DNA from: Hermodice carunculata
Taxonomy: Eukaryota; Annelida; Polychaeta; Eunicida; Amphinomidae
Assembly (NCBI GenBank): GCA_964020975.1
Contig: OZ026617.1
Coordinates: forward strand, 31,234,836 to 31,298,835
DNA length: 64,000 nt
Reading direction: 5' to 3'
Shown here: positions 10,515 to 21,591 of the stretch, in pieces
Layout: every line of letters begins with the position of its first letter
Position numbering within the stretch: position 1 is the first letter of the stretch
The notes under the pieces: model-generated
Database searches by the model: none
What the model saw: the letters and a program-made list of their open reading frames with translations, nothing else
Told to the model about the DNA's origin: nothing
Translations under genes and position numbers: made by a program

Positions 10515-11700
10515 GATAGTCAATTTAAATTATTTCCGTCTGTCAGCAAGCAATAGCCAACCTAGTTCACATGAGAGTTTTGCACGTGACGTGTGTCTTA
10601 GTGCCCCAGTACATATCTTGGTTGCTTTATACTGGATCTACTCAATAAGGTCACACAGACCTTGGCCACAATTATCTAATATAACACAACCGTATTCAAT
10701 GATTGGCATCACCATTGATAAGTATAGTCTTTCCAAAGCTTTTCGGGATAACTTATATTTGAATCGTCGCAGGAGTACAACCCATTGATTGGTTTATATG
10801 TCATACGTGTGCCGTGAGCACGCCAGGGCAGATTGCTGGATAACGTAATGCTGGGATGTGTATGTGTGTCTTCCTCTGGTATGCCAGTACCGCCAAGAAA
10901 GACAGGAGGATGATGTGGTTTGTTGGTCTTGGCAGTGAAAATGACTGACATGGATTTTACTGCATTGAAAATCATGCGCCATAATTTACTCCAGTGGTGA
11001 ATAGAAGAGAGATTTTGGTTGGCGTGCTGAGTCTCCAGGGTTTTGGACTATTTTGAATATACTGGTATCATCAGCCAAAATACGAACATCACAGGTCAGA
11101 TCATCTACAATGTCATTTATGTACACAAGAAATAATAACCGACCTAATATGGACCCTTGCGGGACTCCGGCCTGAACACGAAGCCATGAAGAAGATTGTC
11201 CGTGGATGACTACGCGCTGAAAGTGGTTAGAGATATAACTGTCTATCCACCTAGTGATCCCTTGACATAAGCCAAGCTGTTGCAGCTTGAAAAGGAGACC
11301 AACGTGCCATACCTTATCAAAGGCCTAAGAGTTGTCTAAGAACACCATTCTGGCATCAGTGGAATTTTCGAGTCCATTGTAGATGTTATGGAGAATACTA
11401 ATTAGTTGGTTGATCGTTGAGTCATTTGCTTTAAAAGCAGAGTTCTTGTTAGCGAGTAAATCATTACCTAACAGGAACTCGTACAGGAAATGGCAAACCA
11501 GTCGTTCAAATACTTTTGAAACATTGCAGAGCGGTGAAATGGGACGATAGTTACTTTTGATTAGTTTATTCGACTTTTTAAACATGGGGCAAATGTTGGA
11601 GCGCTTCGAGGAATCAGGGAATTTGAACACACGAAGGACATGTTGAAAATTTTCACCAGTGGCTTGCTGATAGAGTTGGCAGTATTTTAAAGGAGATAGT
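10515..11700 (-). pseudogene. LINE RT and thumb fragments
   Basis: Pieces in order are SASGPDNIG, NYRPISPLCNVSKVFERLV (11325-11630), AFDKVWHVGLLFKL, AGVPQGSILGRLLFLVYIND and LADDTSIF near 11070. A gap follows, then a C-terminal block with SRKALERLYLSMVMPIIEYG near 10700 and AKLSCELGWLLLADRRK near 10540. The active-site box reads LADD where YADD or FADD is usual. Several frameshifts and one in-frame stop before AFDKVW break it. Confidence 0.78.
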
Positions 11701-11711
11701 TTCCTATATTG

Positions 11712-12155
11712 TCAGGTCCTGAAGCAGACCTTAGTTTCAATGAGGATAAAACTTTTCCTAACGCTTTCTTCATTGATCGGGAATTCACCCATGCGTGATT
11801 CCGTGTGATACGTTAGATCGGGCAAGAGAGGGACATCATTGTCGGCGTGAGTAACACACTGGCTGGCAAAGTAAGCATTAAATACTTCGCACTTTTCGGT
11901 AATACTAGAAATAATCTTCCCCTCTTCAACGATGGGGGGTATGTCTTTATGAATTTTGCTTGCGAGTATAGATTTGGACAAATTCCACCATTGTTTGGGA
12001 TCTATATTTTTCTCATCCAATTGTTTACGTAAATTTGAAAAGTAGGTGTTAATCGAACCTTTTAGGGAATTGACAACTGTGTTGCGTTTCTTTTGATAAA
12101 ACTGGTAAAACCTATCGATCTTGACATGGGCATCTCGATCGAGAGGGCGGGGCAT
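11712..12155 (-). pseudogene. LINE linker between endonuclease and RT
   Basis: A 147-residue frame with the tryptophan-rich segment KQWWNLSKSIL and FNAYFASQC, typical of the region ahead of LINE RT domains (compare FNSFFASFG in the LINE at 36.7 kb). At its left end a frameshift passes to SASGPDNIG, the first RT block. Confidence 0.75.
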
Positions 12156-12300
12156 TTTACATAGCCTCTTAAAACTTTTCCAGGCACGGTTGCGCTGGTG
12201 CCTGAGTTTTTTAATGTCTGTTGTTACCCAAGGTGTGTCCTTGGGCCTAATGGTGACCTCTTCTTATGGGATAAATTCCTTTGTTGTGGGTAAGAATAGG

Positions 12301-12939
12301 TCAGGCCAATGACAGACTAAGGTTCAATGGATTCGAACACGTTGAAGGCAGTGTCCCACGGAGCAGAGCATAGCGTGGTATTAAGGTCTCGAAAGTCGAC
12401 TTTTTGAAGTTCCACACGCCGCTCTTGAAAGAGTGGTCATTTTGGTATGAGAGTGAGAAAGAGCAGAATATGACTGAGTGATCAGTATTTGAGATAGGAG
12501 CCATAACACCGCCGTCCAAAATTAGTCCAGGTGAGTGAGTGATTAGAAGATTCGATAGATTTGTTGAATGCTCATTTGTTCTAGTTGGTTCATCTATCAG
12601 TTGGAAAAGATTGAACTGTGCTACGAGATTGTAAAGAGACATACCAAGTTTGCTATCAGAGTGAGTGGAGTTCCATTCAACACATCTATCGTTGAAGTCC
12701 GCAATAAGTATCAGTAAATGAGGGTTACTCTCTATAGCAGTAGAAACGTAATTAAGTGGAGATTCAAGGAAAGCATTACGGATCTCTGCGGGTTGGTTGG
12801 GTGGTCGGTTGTAGTTCCCGATCAGAACTGGCCCGTATCTGGTTGATATCTCCACCGATATGCATTCACAATTTTGGTCCTCTAGATCAGATCGCCTGAC
12901 GCATAGCAGGTAGAATGTACATAAGTTAAGAGGGAACAT
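12301..12939 (-). pseudogene. LINE APE-type endonuclease fragment
   Basis: A 212-residue frame from the same LINE. VLIGNYNRPPN, IADFNDRCVEWNS (family GDFN) and NTDHSVIF (family SDH) are the middle and C-terminal boxes of the endonuclease fold. The Gly of GDFN and the Ser of SDH are replaced, which fits a decaying copy. The N-terminal boxes, including SETWLD, lie just to the right in another frame. Confidence 0.8.
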
Positions 12940-13124
12940 CCTCTACCCATCGAACGGTCTCTTCTAAACGGAGGTTGAACATTTTCGATATGTAGGAGTT
13001 GGTTTGGGCAGCTTGCATCAAGCCAGGTTTCGGAGACAGTAATTACATTAAATTTTTCAGACTGTGCTAGAAGTCGGATTTCATCAAGTTTGCCATCACT
13101 TTTTATGCTGCAAACATTCCAATG

Positions 13125-13361
13125 TCATATCTTAAGTTGATTGACAGAAAGAGTACTGTCATTAGGTCTTGGGTTGGAATGCACATCAATAGATAAGTCA
13201 AAGTGAGAGCACAAAAATCCACTGAAAAGAATATTTACAAATATTGTTACTAACACACTATATGAAGCGGTGATCTGATTACTTATTGATGGACATTGAT
13301 GGACAAGTAACATGAATAACTTGTGTAATACTTGAAATACGAATAGATATGAAGAGACCAA
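13125..13361 (-). pseudogene. LINE ORF2 N-terminal leader with degenerate 2A-like motif
   Basis: A 78-residue frame with a hydrophobic middle, then DVHSNPRP at 13164-13187, eight residues matching D(V/I)ExNPGP except at the Glu and at the Gly before the last Pro. 2A peptides make ribosomes skip a bond between that Gly and Pro, and 2A-like peptides are known at the ORF2 N-terminus of some APE-type LINEs of marine invertebrates. Here the Gly is Arg, so skipping would not be expected. After the stop at 13125 the frame continues as HWNVCSIKS, the usual start of the endonuclease. Confidence 0.6.
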
Positions 13362-13365
13362 TGGC

Positions 13366-15009
13366 TGCTTTATATTGCTAAGTACTACAACCCATTATGA
13401 ATAGAATAGATGAATGATCCACCCTGCATAAAGCCTTTGAGATACCTTAAAATTATCATCTGGATCACTGTAACCTTCCTAAAAATTGGTGTCACGAGCC
13501 TTATAAGCACCAGTAATCTATCCTGTGCATGACCCCAAAGCATCTCAATGTATTTCAGTCTTTCAGCGAGCATTATATTTTATAACATAGTCATAACATG
13601 AAACAAAAAAACATGTAACGAAATAATAATAAATGTAACAAAAGATACACAAGAATGAATAGTCGATGAAAAAAAAACATGTAGAACTGATTTGACAGTA
13701 GATGGATAACCTGGATTGACAGTAGATGGATAACCTGGAATTATGAAGACACGAACCAAAAGTGAGAAGGGTAGTACGCGTCACTGCTTACAGGTTTAAC
13801 ATTATGAGGAACGAGCAATTTTGTCGCAGAGCGCATCTAGCTTTGCCTGTTTAACACAATACCATAAAAAGTGTATTACTGGGCATATAGTACCAACACG
13901 TAATCAACAGACCAGAACATGAGAAGACGTGGTCAACATGTTGACGTTGATAAATCAATAACATGGAGAAAAAAAGAATAGAGTCTACCAGCAGGAGGAA
14001 TAAATGTGGCTACTGCCCAGTCGCTGAGAATATGAGAGGAAAAAAAGAAGCTTTAGTTGTAATCAACATTAATGGCAAATATAGAGTAAATTGGAAATAA
14101 AATGGAATGACCTATTGACCTTGAGGTTGAACAAATGTATCATATGAGTGGTCAATGGAACATTTGGACTTGCACTATACAAGTTTTGTAATTGTGTTTG
14201 GTGTGCAGATAGTCTTCATTCATTCATAATGAGGCTGTGCATTTGTAAGCAAAACTTCACTTATTCAGCCAATTCATCATTTGCCACGTTCACATTTATT
14301 CATTATTATGTGGGTTGTCTTTGCTGAACATTAAGCAAAGAGAAGGAGCCGCTTCTCAAAGTGACATGTACGTGTGCAGGCTCGGAAATATGTTCTGAGT
14401 AGTTGCCCGGTAAAGACCCTTAAATTTATTTGAGCTAATACAGCCTATGTCAAAATTCTACAGAAGAACGTGGGCAATATGGACAATAGTGCTTCCATAT
14501 GTATATAGGTTGGACAGTGACTAGTTAGATTATGGAGAATAAAGAGTTCGGACTGCGGAATAGGGTAATGACTACTAAGAAGTTGATCTGGACAAAAAGA
14601 CACAATACAATAGTGGTCAAACGAAACAGCTTTGTTTACACCTTCACATCTAGGTCATGCCAGTCAAGGACAATATAAGATCATCTTAATTTCCAGGACT
14701 TCATCATATATCGTGCGATAAATTAAATTATTTGCAACGGATCACATGTTTTAGGCTACTTAGATAACTCGAGGCTCTGCATTCAGTGTATAGTCCACGC
14801 GGCGCTTCATGCCTTGTGGTTATTTCAATGAATGCACACCCTCTCGTTCTTTAACCAACAAATCCTCATCGTGTCGTACAGAATTTAATTTTAGACTATG
14901 TGCGTGGTAACCAATGATGATGTAAATGATCACACAAACTGAACCTCCTGTGGTTTGGCGCTATTTTCGAGTTCAGTAGCCTCGGCGTACTAAGTGACAG
15001 CTGTCATGA
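13366..15009. other. No gene recognised; small tandem duplication
   Basis: A 23-bp unit containing ACAGTAGATGGATAACCTGG is duplicated at about 13694-13739. Part of a dispersed repeat lies at 14515-14613. I see no other structure. Confidence 0.5.
14515..14613 (+). repeat. Dispersed repeat, copy 1 (partner at 61335-61432)
   Basis: About 98 bp nearly colinear with 61335-61432, including GGACTGCGGAATAGGGTA, GACTACTA and CAAAAAGACACAA. The flanks do not match, so the shared part is a fragment of an unnamed dispersed family. Confidence 0.8.
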
Positions 15010-15480
15010 TTAGTTGATTACAAAACCCTTGGTACTGCACTTTTTTAAAAACCTGGGGATTTGTGACGTCACAGATCCCAGGTTTTTGTGGACAGCAAAA
15101 CCAGCGGGTTTTGGTCTGTCATTTCACAGGGTTACAACACCGAAGGTTTTCTGGCTAAATCACGGGGTTTTGTGAACAAAAGCGATGATTTATGATCAAA
15201 ACTCAAGAGTTTTGCTCTTAAACTGTGGATTTCGTGCTCAAAGCTCAAGGTTATGCTATAAGATCCAGAGTTTTTTTTACCTTTAGCCTGAGTTCTATTC
15301 ATGAAACTCATGATTTCATACACAAACCCAGAGTTGTGGGGCAAAAACAAAGGTTTTGTCCAAAATCATGTCAAAATTCAAGAACTGAGCAAAACCCAGG
15401 GTTTCGTGATAAAACCTATGGTTTTGTTGGCAAAACTAAGGGTTTTGTGAACGAAACTCATGGTTTTGTGAATAGGAGGT
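15010..15480. repeat. Second array of ~21-bp palindromic units
   Basis: The same AAAACCCnGGGTTTTG palindrome as at 4973-5612. The right end (15400-15475) is the most regular: four units in a row at about 21-bp steps. One plus-strand frame shows the matching seven-residue repeat GFVGKTK, GFVNETH, GFVNRR. That frame is an effect of the 21-bp period, not evidence of a protein. Confidence 0.8.
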
Positions 15481-17480
15481 TTTTGCCAGCCGCCACATTG
15501 GATCAGGGCTTATGGGATCGTGGTGGTTCTCGGCCGCCATATTTACAGTCAGCGCATATAAAACTGTATGGTACAATCTGACTTAGGCTAGCGTAAACTC
15601 CCCTGTAAAAATGCCAAGATTTACGTGTTATGTGCCCAGGTGTTTTCATAATATTGTCTGGAACAAAGTATAGTCATTCTATGGATTTTTAACCGACGAA
15701 TGAGCACTAACACATATTTGTCATAGCACTGACTAAAGTACTTCTTCTATCTAAAGAAGAATTTATATTCTTACTTGTGACTGGAAAAATAACTGAATCT
15801 GTACATACAATCAGTCTGATATCTGTTGTCATAGCGTCAGATCAACATAACCCAGGCCCATTATAATAAAATGTGTTTTTCCTGTCTCTTTGCGATGTCC
15901 TGTGATCCAAGGATAATGATAAAACCTTTATTCATGTACATAATATAGATTCTCTGGGCTTCAAAACATTACTTTATTGCCTGATTCTAAGTGATTTTAG
16001 AACTTTTGTGAATGGATAAGATGTTACAGCAGAAAAATAAATCACGGTCAATGTAAGGAATTATATTAGCCAGGTCAACACCCCCCCCCCCCCCCCAGCC
16101 CACAGTATATGTGAGTGCAGTATACCGGTAAGTTATAAATCAGGGAGAGCATGTTCTCAATGTGGTAAACATTATTCAACGATATTCGTCTCGCTGACTG
16201 GTACAATATACAAAATTGTGATTTCCAAAATTATTCTACATGCCAACAACATTAACAAAGTCCATGGTGGTACATAAATGTGTCAGTCTACAGATTCGTT
16301 TTAAAGACATGCACGGAGAAAACATAACTATATAATACATGCCTAACACGTAAAATACAGTTTTCCTAAACATTTAGGCCAGAGAACACCCGTAACAAGA
16401 ATAAATGCATATTTGATATGTTTCCTTGGTTCCCGAAGTTATTGGAAAATTGTTAACGCAATCTTGCTCGCTGACACTAGGGGAGACTTTGATAATAACT
16501 TTTTTATACGTCTAACTCTAAGTAATTGTCAGCATTAGCGTGTTGTTATCCCCCTTGTAAATCTACCTCTCATATTTGTAACAGATCGCGTTTTCCAAAC
16601 CGTTTACTTGTTTGTGAAGTTCACTTACAATGAAAATGAACTTAAACTACCCGCATCAAGTTCTTGAACAAAGTACTGGAGCACATCAGCGGTATTTCAC
16701 GCGTCATGCATTTGAATAGGGGTTGATGAGATGTGTTTCACACTCCAGCATTGAATCGTTAGATAAAGCCTAGTAGTGGGGAAATGCGTAAGCGACGCTT
16801 CAAAATTCCGCAGTTTCTTTCTGACAGTATCTAACATTTTAGCATATATTTAATGCGTTTACCCGGTTAGAAAATAAATGATTCAAATTGTGAACAGCAG
16901 CAAATATAGTCAGTTTCAGGCTACTGAACTCATATACTAGTATTCATTCTAGCTTGAACTCCTCAAGTTTATTGTACCAAAAGCAACATTTTATGTCATC
17001 GCATCGAACTCCTTTTCATTCTTTGCTCTCACAATGTTCTATCATTTAATCATGCTATTTTTATTTGACAATAATCCCTGACTTGTTACTCATGGACCGC
17101 TTTCTTATACTAAAAAAAGTTTAAATTAAAATTAATCGTTGTTGCCAATCTCTTTTTTTCATAATTTATGAAATTAGTTTATGTCTTTTCTTAATTACTT
17201 TTCTCACATTGTTAGTAGCCCATATCATCGCTTGTGTATTTAATCCGCGGGTACATAAAAAGTGCATATGGCTAGACCAACGTTTCTGTAGATAATTGTG
17301 TGGTCTCCTTCCCTGAAAATATAGATTTTAAATTTCCTTTTAACTTATTTACTGTATTGTGCTTAAGCATTGTAATGTGAACGTGCATCTATTTATTTTG
17401 TATATTAATCAGAAGCGATCAGAAAATAAAATTGCATTTTTCTTCCTAATGTGCTCTGTGTATTCAGTATAGAAACCGAC
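15481..17480. other. No gene recognised
   Basis: AT-rich sequence with a run of 17 cytosines near 16080-16096. No long frame, motif or repeat that I can support. Confidence 0.5.
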
Positions 17481-17834
17481 TCAGAGAACCACCAAACGGA
17501 AGTAACGCATGCGAAATAGCGCATGCGCAGTCTCTGGTGAGAATCTCCTATTATTGAACAGTACAACTTTCATAACTGTCCCAGTTTTAGGATGTGTGCC
17601 TAACCGTCTGTGTGCAAATTTGACTCTGTAAACTTTTGTTTGATTAAAAGTAGCAATTGGTACAATGTTTTGGCGATAATGCGCCAAAATGAGCTCAGAC
17701 ATGGGGTCGCTGAGCAGACACAGGGGGCGAAAATACGTTTTCCAAGCGCGTATTAAATTACAAACCTTTTCGCACGATCCCAAACATTGTGAATTAGCTT
17801 TATTTAAGTGTCCGGTTATTGGCTCAAAACACAA
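17481..17834 (-). CDS. 117-residue frame of unknown function, copy 2 of the 4.4-kb frame
   Basis: A full ATG-to-stop frame that I do not recognise. Residues 12-83 align without gaps to the frame at 4435-4662 (CLGSCEK, LIR-W, MS-L-LAH, RQNIVPIAT). The protein is basic with several cysteines early on; no membrane segment or known motif is visible. The two copies are in opposite orientation. The Met lies upstream of the shared block, so the start may be fortuitous. It could be a piece of an undescribed transposon protein, or of a conserved element that is open by chance. Confidence 0.4.
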   Translation of the reverse strand: MCFEPITGHLNKANSQCLGSCEKVCNLIRAWKTYFRPLCLLSDPMSELILAHYRQNIVPIATFNQTKVYRVKFAHRRLGTHPKTGTVMKVVLFNNRRFSPETAHALFRMRYFRLVVL

Positions 17835-17840
17835 AGTGTA

Positions 17841-17870
17841 AGCTCAGCTGACGTGTCAGTCAGCTGAGCT
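17841..17870. repeat. Perfect 12-bp inverted repeat at the edge of the satellite block
   Basis: AGCTCAGCTGAC, a 6-nt loop, then GTCAGCTGAGCT. Related AGCTCAGCTGAGCT-like motifs recur at 20075, 22096 and 22450, at ends of the ~490-bp repeats, so it looks like a boundary motif of that family. Confidence 0.85.
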
Positions 17871-17933
17871 CATAAGTTGGTCAGCAGTTCAGAGTCCGCT
17901 GTCCATCCATCCGTCGTCATTCCTTCATTTTTA

Positions 17934-18170
17934 TGTCTGTGTGCCAACACAGACAGGCTGCTTGTCTAGGAATTCTTTCTTTCTTCCTTTCTTCCCAGGC
18001 AAATTTTATTTGAAAACTTTTGCACGTAGAAATTCAAAACTTGGCACGATTATACCTGCATACATGAAGTCTTTAAAGTGGCTAGACGGATTTGAAAATT
18101 ATGCAAATTAGGGGCATTTGACAATTAAATCTCGAGTATCTTCAAACCTATTATAGATACATGTGCCAAT
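17934..18170 (+). repeat. AT-rich dispersed repeat (TGCAAATTAGGGGCATTT type) with terminal hairpin
   Basis: Starts at a perfect hairpin, TGTCTGTGT-GCCA-ACACAGACA (17934-17955), then a pyrimidine tract. Next come AACTTGGCACGATTATACCT and AATTATGCAAATTAGGGGCA, ending in a TCTTCAAA-type run. The same order recurs at 40490-40915 and 59640-61180. It is a diverged dispersed family with no coding content that I see. Confidence 0.75.
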
Positions 18171-18810
18171 CTAACTTCAATTCATAGGTTTGTAACGCCG
18201 CACAATTTTTTTGGTAACAAGCATGTGACCTCCAAAGCCAAAGAGTCAATGTCATTTTGCCATTTGAAATTTTTTCTCACCATAACTTGATAAATTTTCT
18301 TCGGGTTTTAACCATGTTGGGCTCAAATTGTAGATATTGTGACTCTGCACAATTTTTTGTAATTAACACGTAACCATTTAAGGTCAAAGGTCAAGGTCAT
18401 TTGGACCTTTGAAAGTTTCATCTAGTCATAACTTGGTCAATTTTCAACCAATTTTACCATAACGAATTCAAAATGTAGGCATTGCAACACTGCAGATTTT
18501 TAAAACTTACATGTGACCTTGAAGTCGAAAGTAAAGATTATTTGGTACTTTGAAGTTTCCATCTAGCCATAACTTGATCAATTTTCGTCTGATTTGGTTC
18601 ATGTTCGTGTTAAAGTGTAGATAAAGTAACATTGTACATTTTTGAAATTAACTTGTAAGCTCTAATGGTCAAAGCTCAGGATCATTCGGGCCTTTAAAAT
18701 TTCATCTAGCCATAATTTGGTCACTTTTCATGCAATTTGATTATGTTGTGCTCAAATTGTAGATATATCAACACTGCACATTTTTGCCTTTAATTTATAT
18801 TATTGCAATA
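18171..18810 (+). repeat. ~143-bp AGGTCA satellite, about four monomers
   Basis: Monomers share a layout: ACTGCACATTTTT, a Cys-like TGACC/AGGTCA cluster, GTCATTTGGACCTTTGAAA, CATCTAGCCATAACTTGG and CAATTTGACCATGTTGGGCT. Anchors near 18245, 18390, 18535 and 18680 give a period of about 143 bp. Monomers are clearly diverged from each other. The block ends near TTTGCTTTGAAGCAAATC at 18883-18900. Confidence 0.88.
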
Positions 18811-18959
18811 GGCATATTCAATGAATAATGAAGAAAAGTTGTGCATTTAATATTTACAACCTTTGAAGACACACAGACAGTTTTGCTTTGAAGCAAATCT
18901 TCTTTTCTATTTCACATTTTCGCCTTATCTGAAAGCATCGGCCAGATCCCCTTCAAATG

Positions 18960-21560
18960 TAATGGATATTTGCCTTGGGTAGGTTTTTACCAAGTTTGTT
19001 CAAATGGTCATGCTCCAGTGATTCGGGGATTTGTATGGGAGGGTCCGCTGTCCGTCAATCGTGCGTTATCCTCGTTCGCGCAAACCTCCCGTATAAGATT
19101 TCGCCAAAAATGGACCACAAAAATTATCCAAAAAGCCAAAATTATTGGAGCGTGGACATTTGAATAAAATCAGTAGATATTCGAAACAAGTACATTTCCA
19201 CAAAGATTGAAGTGAATGTGGCCGCCGGTTTGGAGAAGTCAGAAATGTGAATTATCATCGTTATCCCCATTGATTTATATTGCACCTATTGTAATCAATA
19301 GAAATAAATGCATAAAACACCGAGTACCCGGATCGAAAAAAAATCGTTAGAAGTCAGAGATCTGCAGCAGCATCACCTAGTAATAACTTTGACCTTTCCA
19401 CAAAATGTTTTTCAATTAAGTTTCGGCAAATCTTTGAAACCGTTGTGGAGAATTAAAAAATGACCCAAAAGACACACAAATTCGTGCATAAATAGAAAAA
19501 GCGCGACCCGGTGAATAAATTTAGGTCCTGAGAGCCCAGCAATGTCCCTGTACAATTTGAAAGCAATTGGCCGAAGATTGTTTGACATTTTTCTGACGAA
19601 TGAAGAAAAAATCACAAATTGACGAGGTTCTGTGACCTTTGAAACTGCGTCCAGGTCACTTTCTGTCGTGCCCAAATACTAAAGTACTTCCTCAATGGCC
19701 AAAGTCGTAGCTCAAATACTTTTGAAGTTATCAAGTGCACAGTAAAACTATTGAGAAATTACCCTGTAACATTGGATATGAAGTCTAGGTCATCTATGCT
19801 TACATAGAGGACCATCAGCATCAAATTCCTAGATCAATTAGTTCCCAAGTAATCAAGTGAACAGTAAAATCCGTCGAGTGGCCCAGTGACCTTAGGAATT
19901 AGATCAAAGTCATACATGTACTGTTTAAATCTTGCCCTTATACCCAGAAGTGCCCCTATGTAATTTCAAAACTATTGCCAAGGTTGTTTCAAAGAAAATA
20001 TTCTAAAGATTTTGGCAAACTATGAACAAACAAATCCATTAAACTAGAGGGCTGTGTGAACAGCCCGTACTCAGCTGACCTAAGCTCATTCATAAATACA
20101 AAGTTGCAATTGAATAGACCTGTCTGGAGCTTTAGCTGATTGCACAGGACATTGAGAAGTATTTCTACGATTTACCTACAGAAAAATTCATTAAAATGTG
20201 AATTAGCATTGAATGCGGTTGACTTCAAGAGCAACGAACAGGAAAAATGCATTTATTGATAAGTATCCGCATTGAAAAAATCGTTAAAAATCAGGTATCC
20301 ACAGCAGTGCCACCTAATGAAAACTCTGTTTGACCCTTTCACAAGGAACGTATCCACACAGTTTCAGCTTAATCTGAGTGACGGTTCTATCGAAAAAATT
20401 GAAAATTGAGAAAACACACAAATAATCATTAAAAATACAGAAAATTGCAGCCCTACCCGGTGAACAAATTAAGAACTAGGCCTCCCCGGGAGTGTTCCTG
20501 TGTGATATCAAAGCAATTGGTTGAGAGGTTTTGGAGAAGATTTTTTAAGATTTGCCTCCCCCCCTCCCCCCCCCCCCAAAACTGAACCATTCGAAAAAAT
20601 CCAAAAATCGCTGGAGCATAATCATTTGGCAAACTTGGAAGAGATCTACCAAAGGTACTTTGCCACCAAGTTCTAAGTTAATCTGGCAGACAGTTTTGGA
20701 CAAGAGGTCAAAAATGTGAATAAGCATTAGAATGCCCATTGACTTGCATAGAAATCAATAGGAAAGGTGCATTTACCGATTAGTACCCGAAATGAAAAAA
20801 TCGTGAAAATCAGATATCCACAGCAGTGCCATCAAGTGAACAACTGTGTTTGACTCTTCCACACTGAGCTAGTTCACAAAGTTGCAGCTTAATCTAAGTG
20901 CTGGTTCTGGGGAAGAAGTCGAAAACAGGAAAAACACAAAAAGTCGTTAAAAATAGGAAAAAAACCGCATCGCCACCTGGTGAACAAATTAAGAACCAGC
21001 AGTGTCCAGGTGTGATATCAAAGCAAGTGGATGAGCGGTTTTGGAGAAGATCTGCCTAAAAAGAACAAAACAAAAATGATATATAAATTCAAACAATTTA
21101 CTGCAGCATGGCCATTTGAACAAATCTGGTAGAGACCCACCCAAGCTACATTGGCGCCATGTTTGAAGTGAATCTGGATGACGTTTTTAAAGAGGAAATC
21201 GGAAATGTGATTGACCATTAGAATGTCCATTGACTTGCACGGTAATCAATAGGAAAGGTGCATTTAACGTTAAGCACCCATATTGAAAATATCGTTAAAA
21301 ATCAGGAATCCAGAGTAGTGTCACCTAGTGCTGATATTGTTCGACCCTTTGACAAGAGACATATCTACCAAGTTTCAGCTTGATCTGAGTGATAGTTCTG
21401 GAGAAAAAATACAAAACACACACAAAATCATTTAAAATCAGTAAATAAATGCAGCGCCACCTGGTGAACTAATTAAAAAACCTAGGAGTCTCGAGACGTG
21501 TCCCTGTGTGATATCAAAGCAATTGGGTGTGCAGTTTTGGAGAAGATTTTTTAAGATTTG

Positions 21561-21591
<31 letters not shown>

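Larger units (their letters stand above)
10515..13365 (-). mobile_element. LINE relic on the minus strand (2A-like leader, APE endonuclease, RT)
   Basis: Reading leftwards from 13361 the parts are an N-terminal leader with a 2A-like motif, endonuclease (HWNVCSIKS and SETWLD near 13030-13120, then 12301-12939), a linker (11712-12155), RT (11065-11700) and an RT-thumb/tail piece (10515-10790). The order and motifs are those of an APE-type LINE. The frame is broken by several frameshifts and stops. No ORF1 is seen to the right. It abuts the Penelope-like relic on its left, so either its 3' end is lost or it inserted next to that relic. Confidence 0.85.

Noticed and set aside
12320-12345. Pol III B-box-like sequence (GTTCGAATCC on the minus strand)
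   Set aside because: It lies within the coding frame of the LINE endonuclease and has no A box at tRNA distance.
15225-15581. 118-codon frame with seven-residue repeats (GFV---)
   Set aside because: The period equals the 21-bp palindromic DNA unit, and similar repeats appear on either strand of the sister array. The DNA array explains it.
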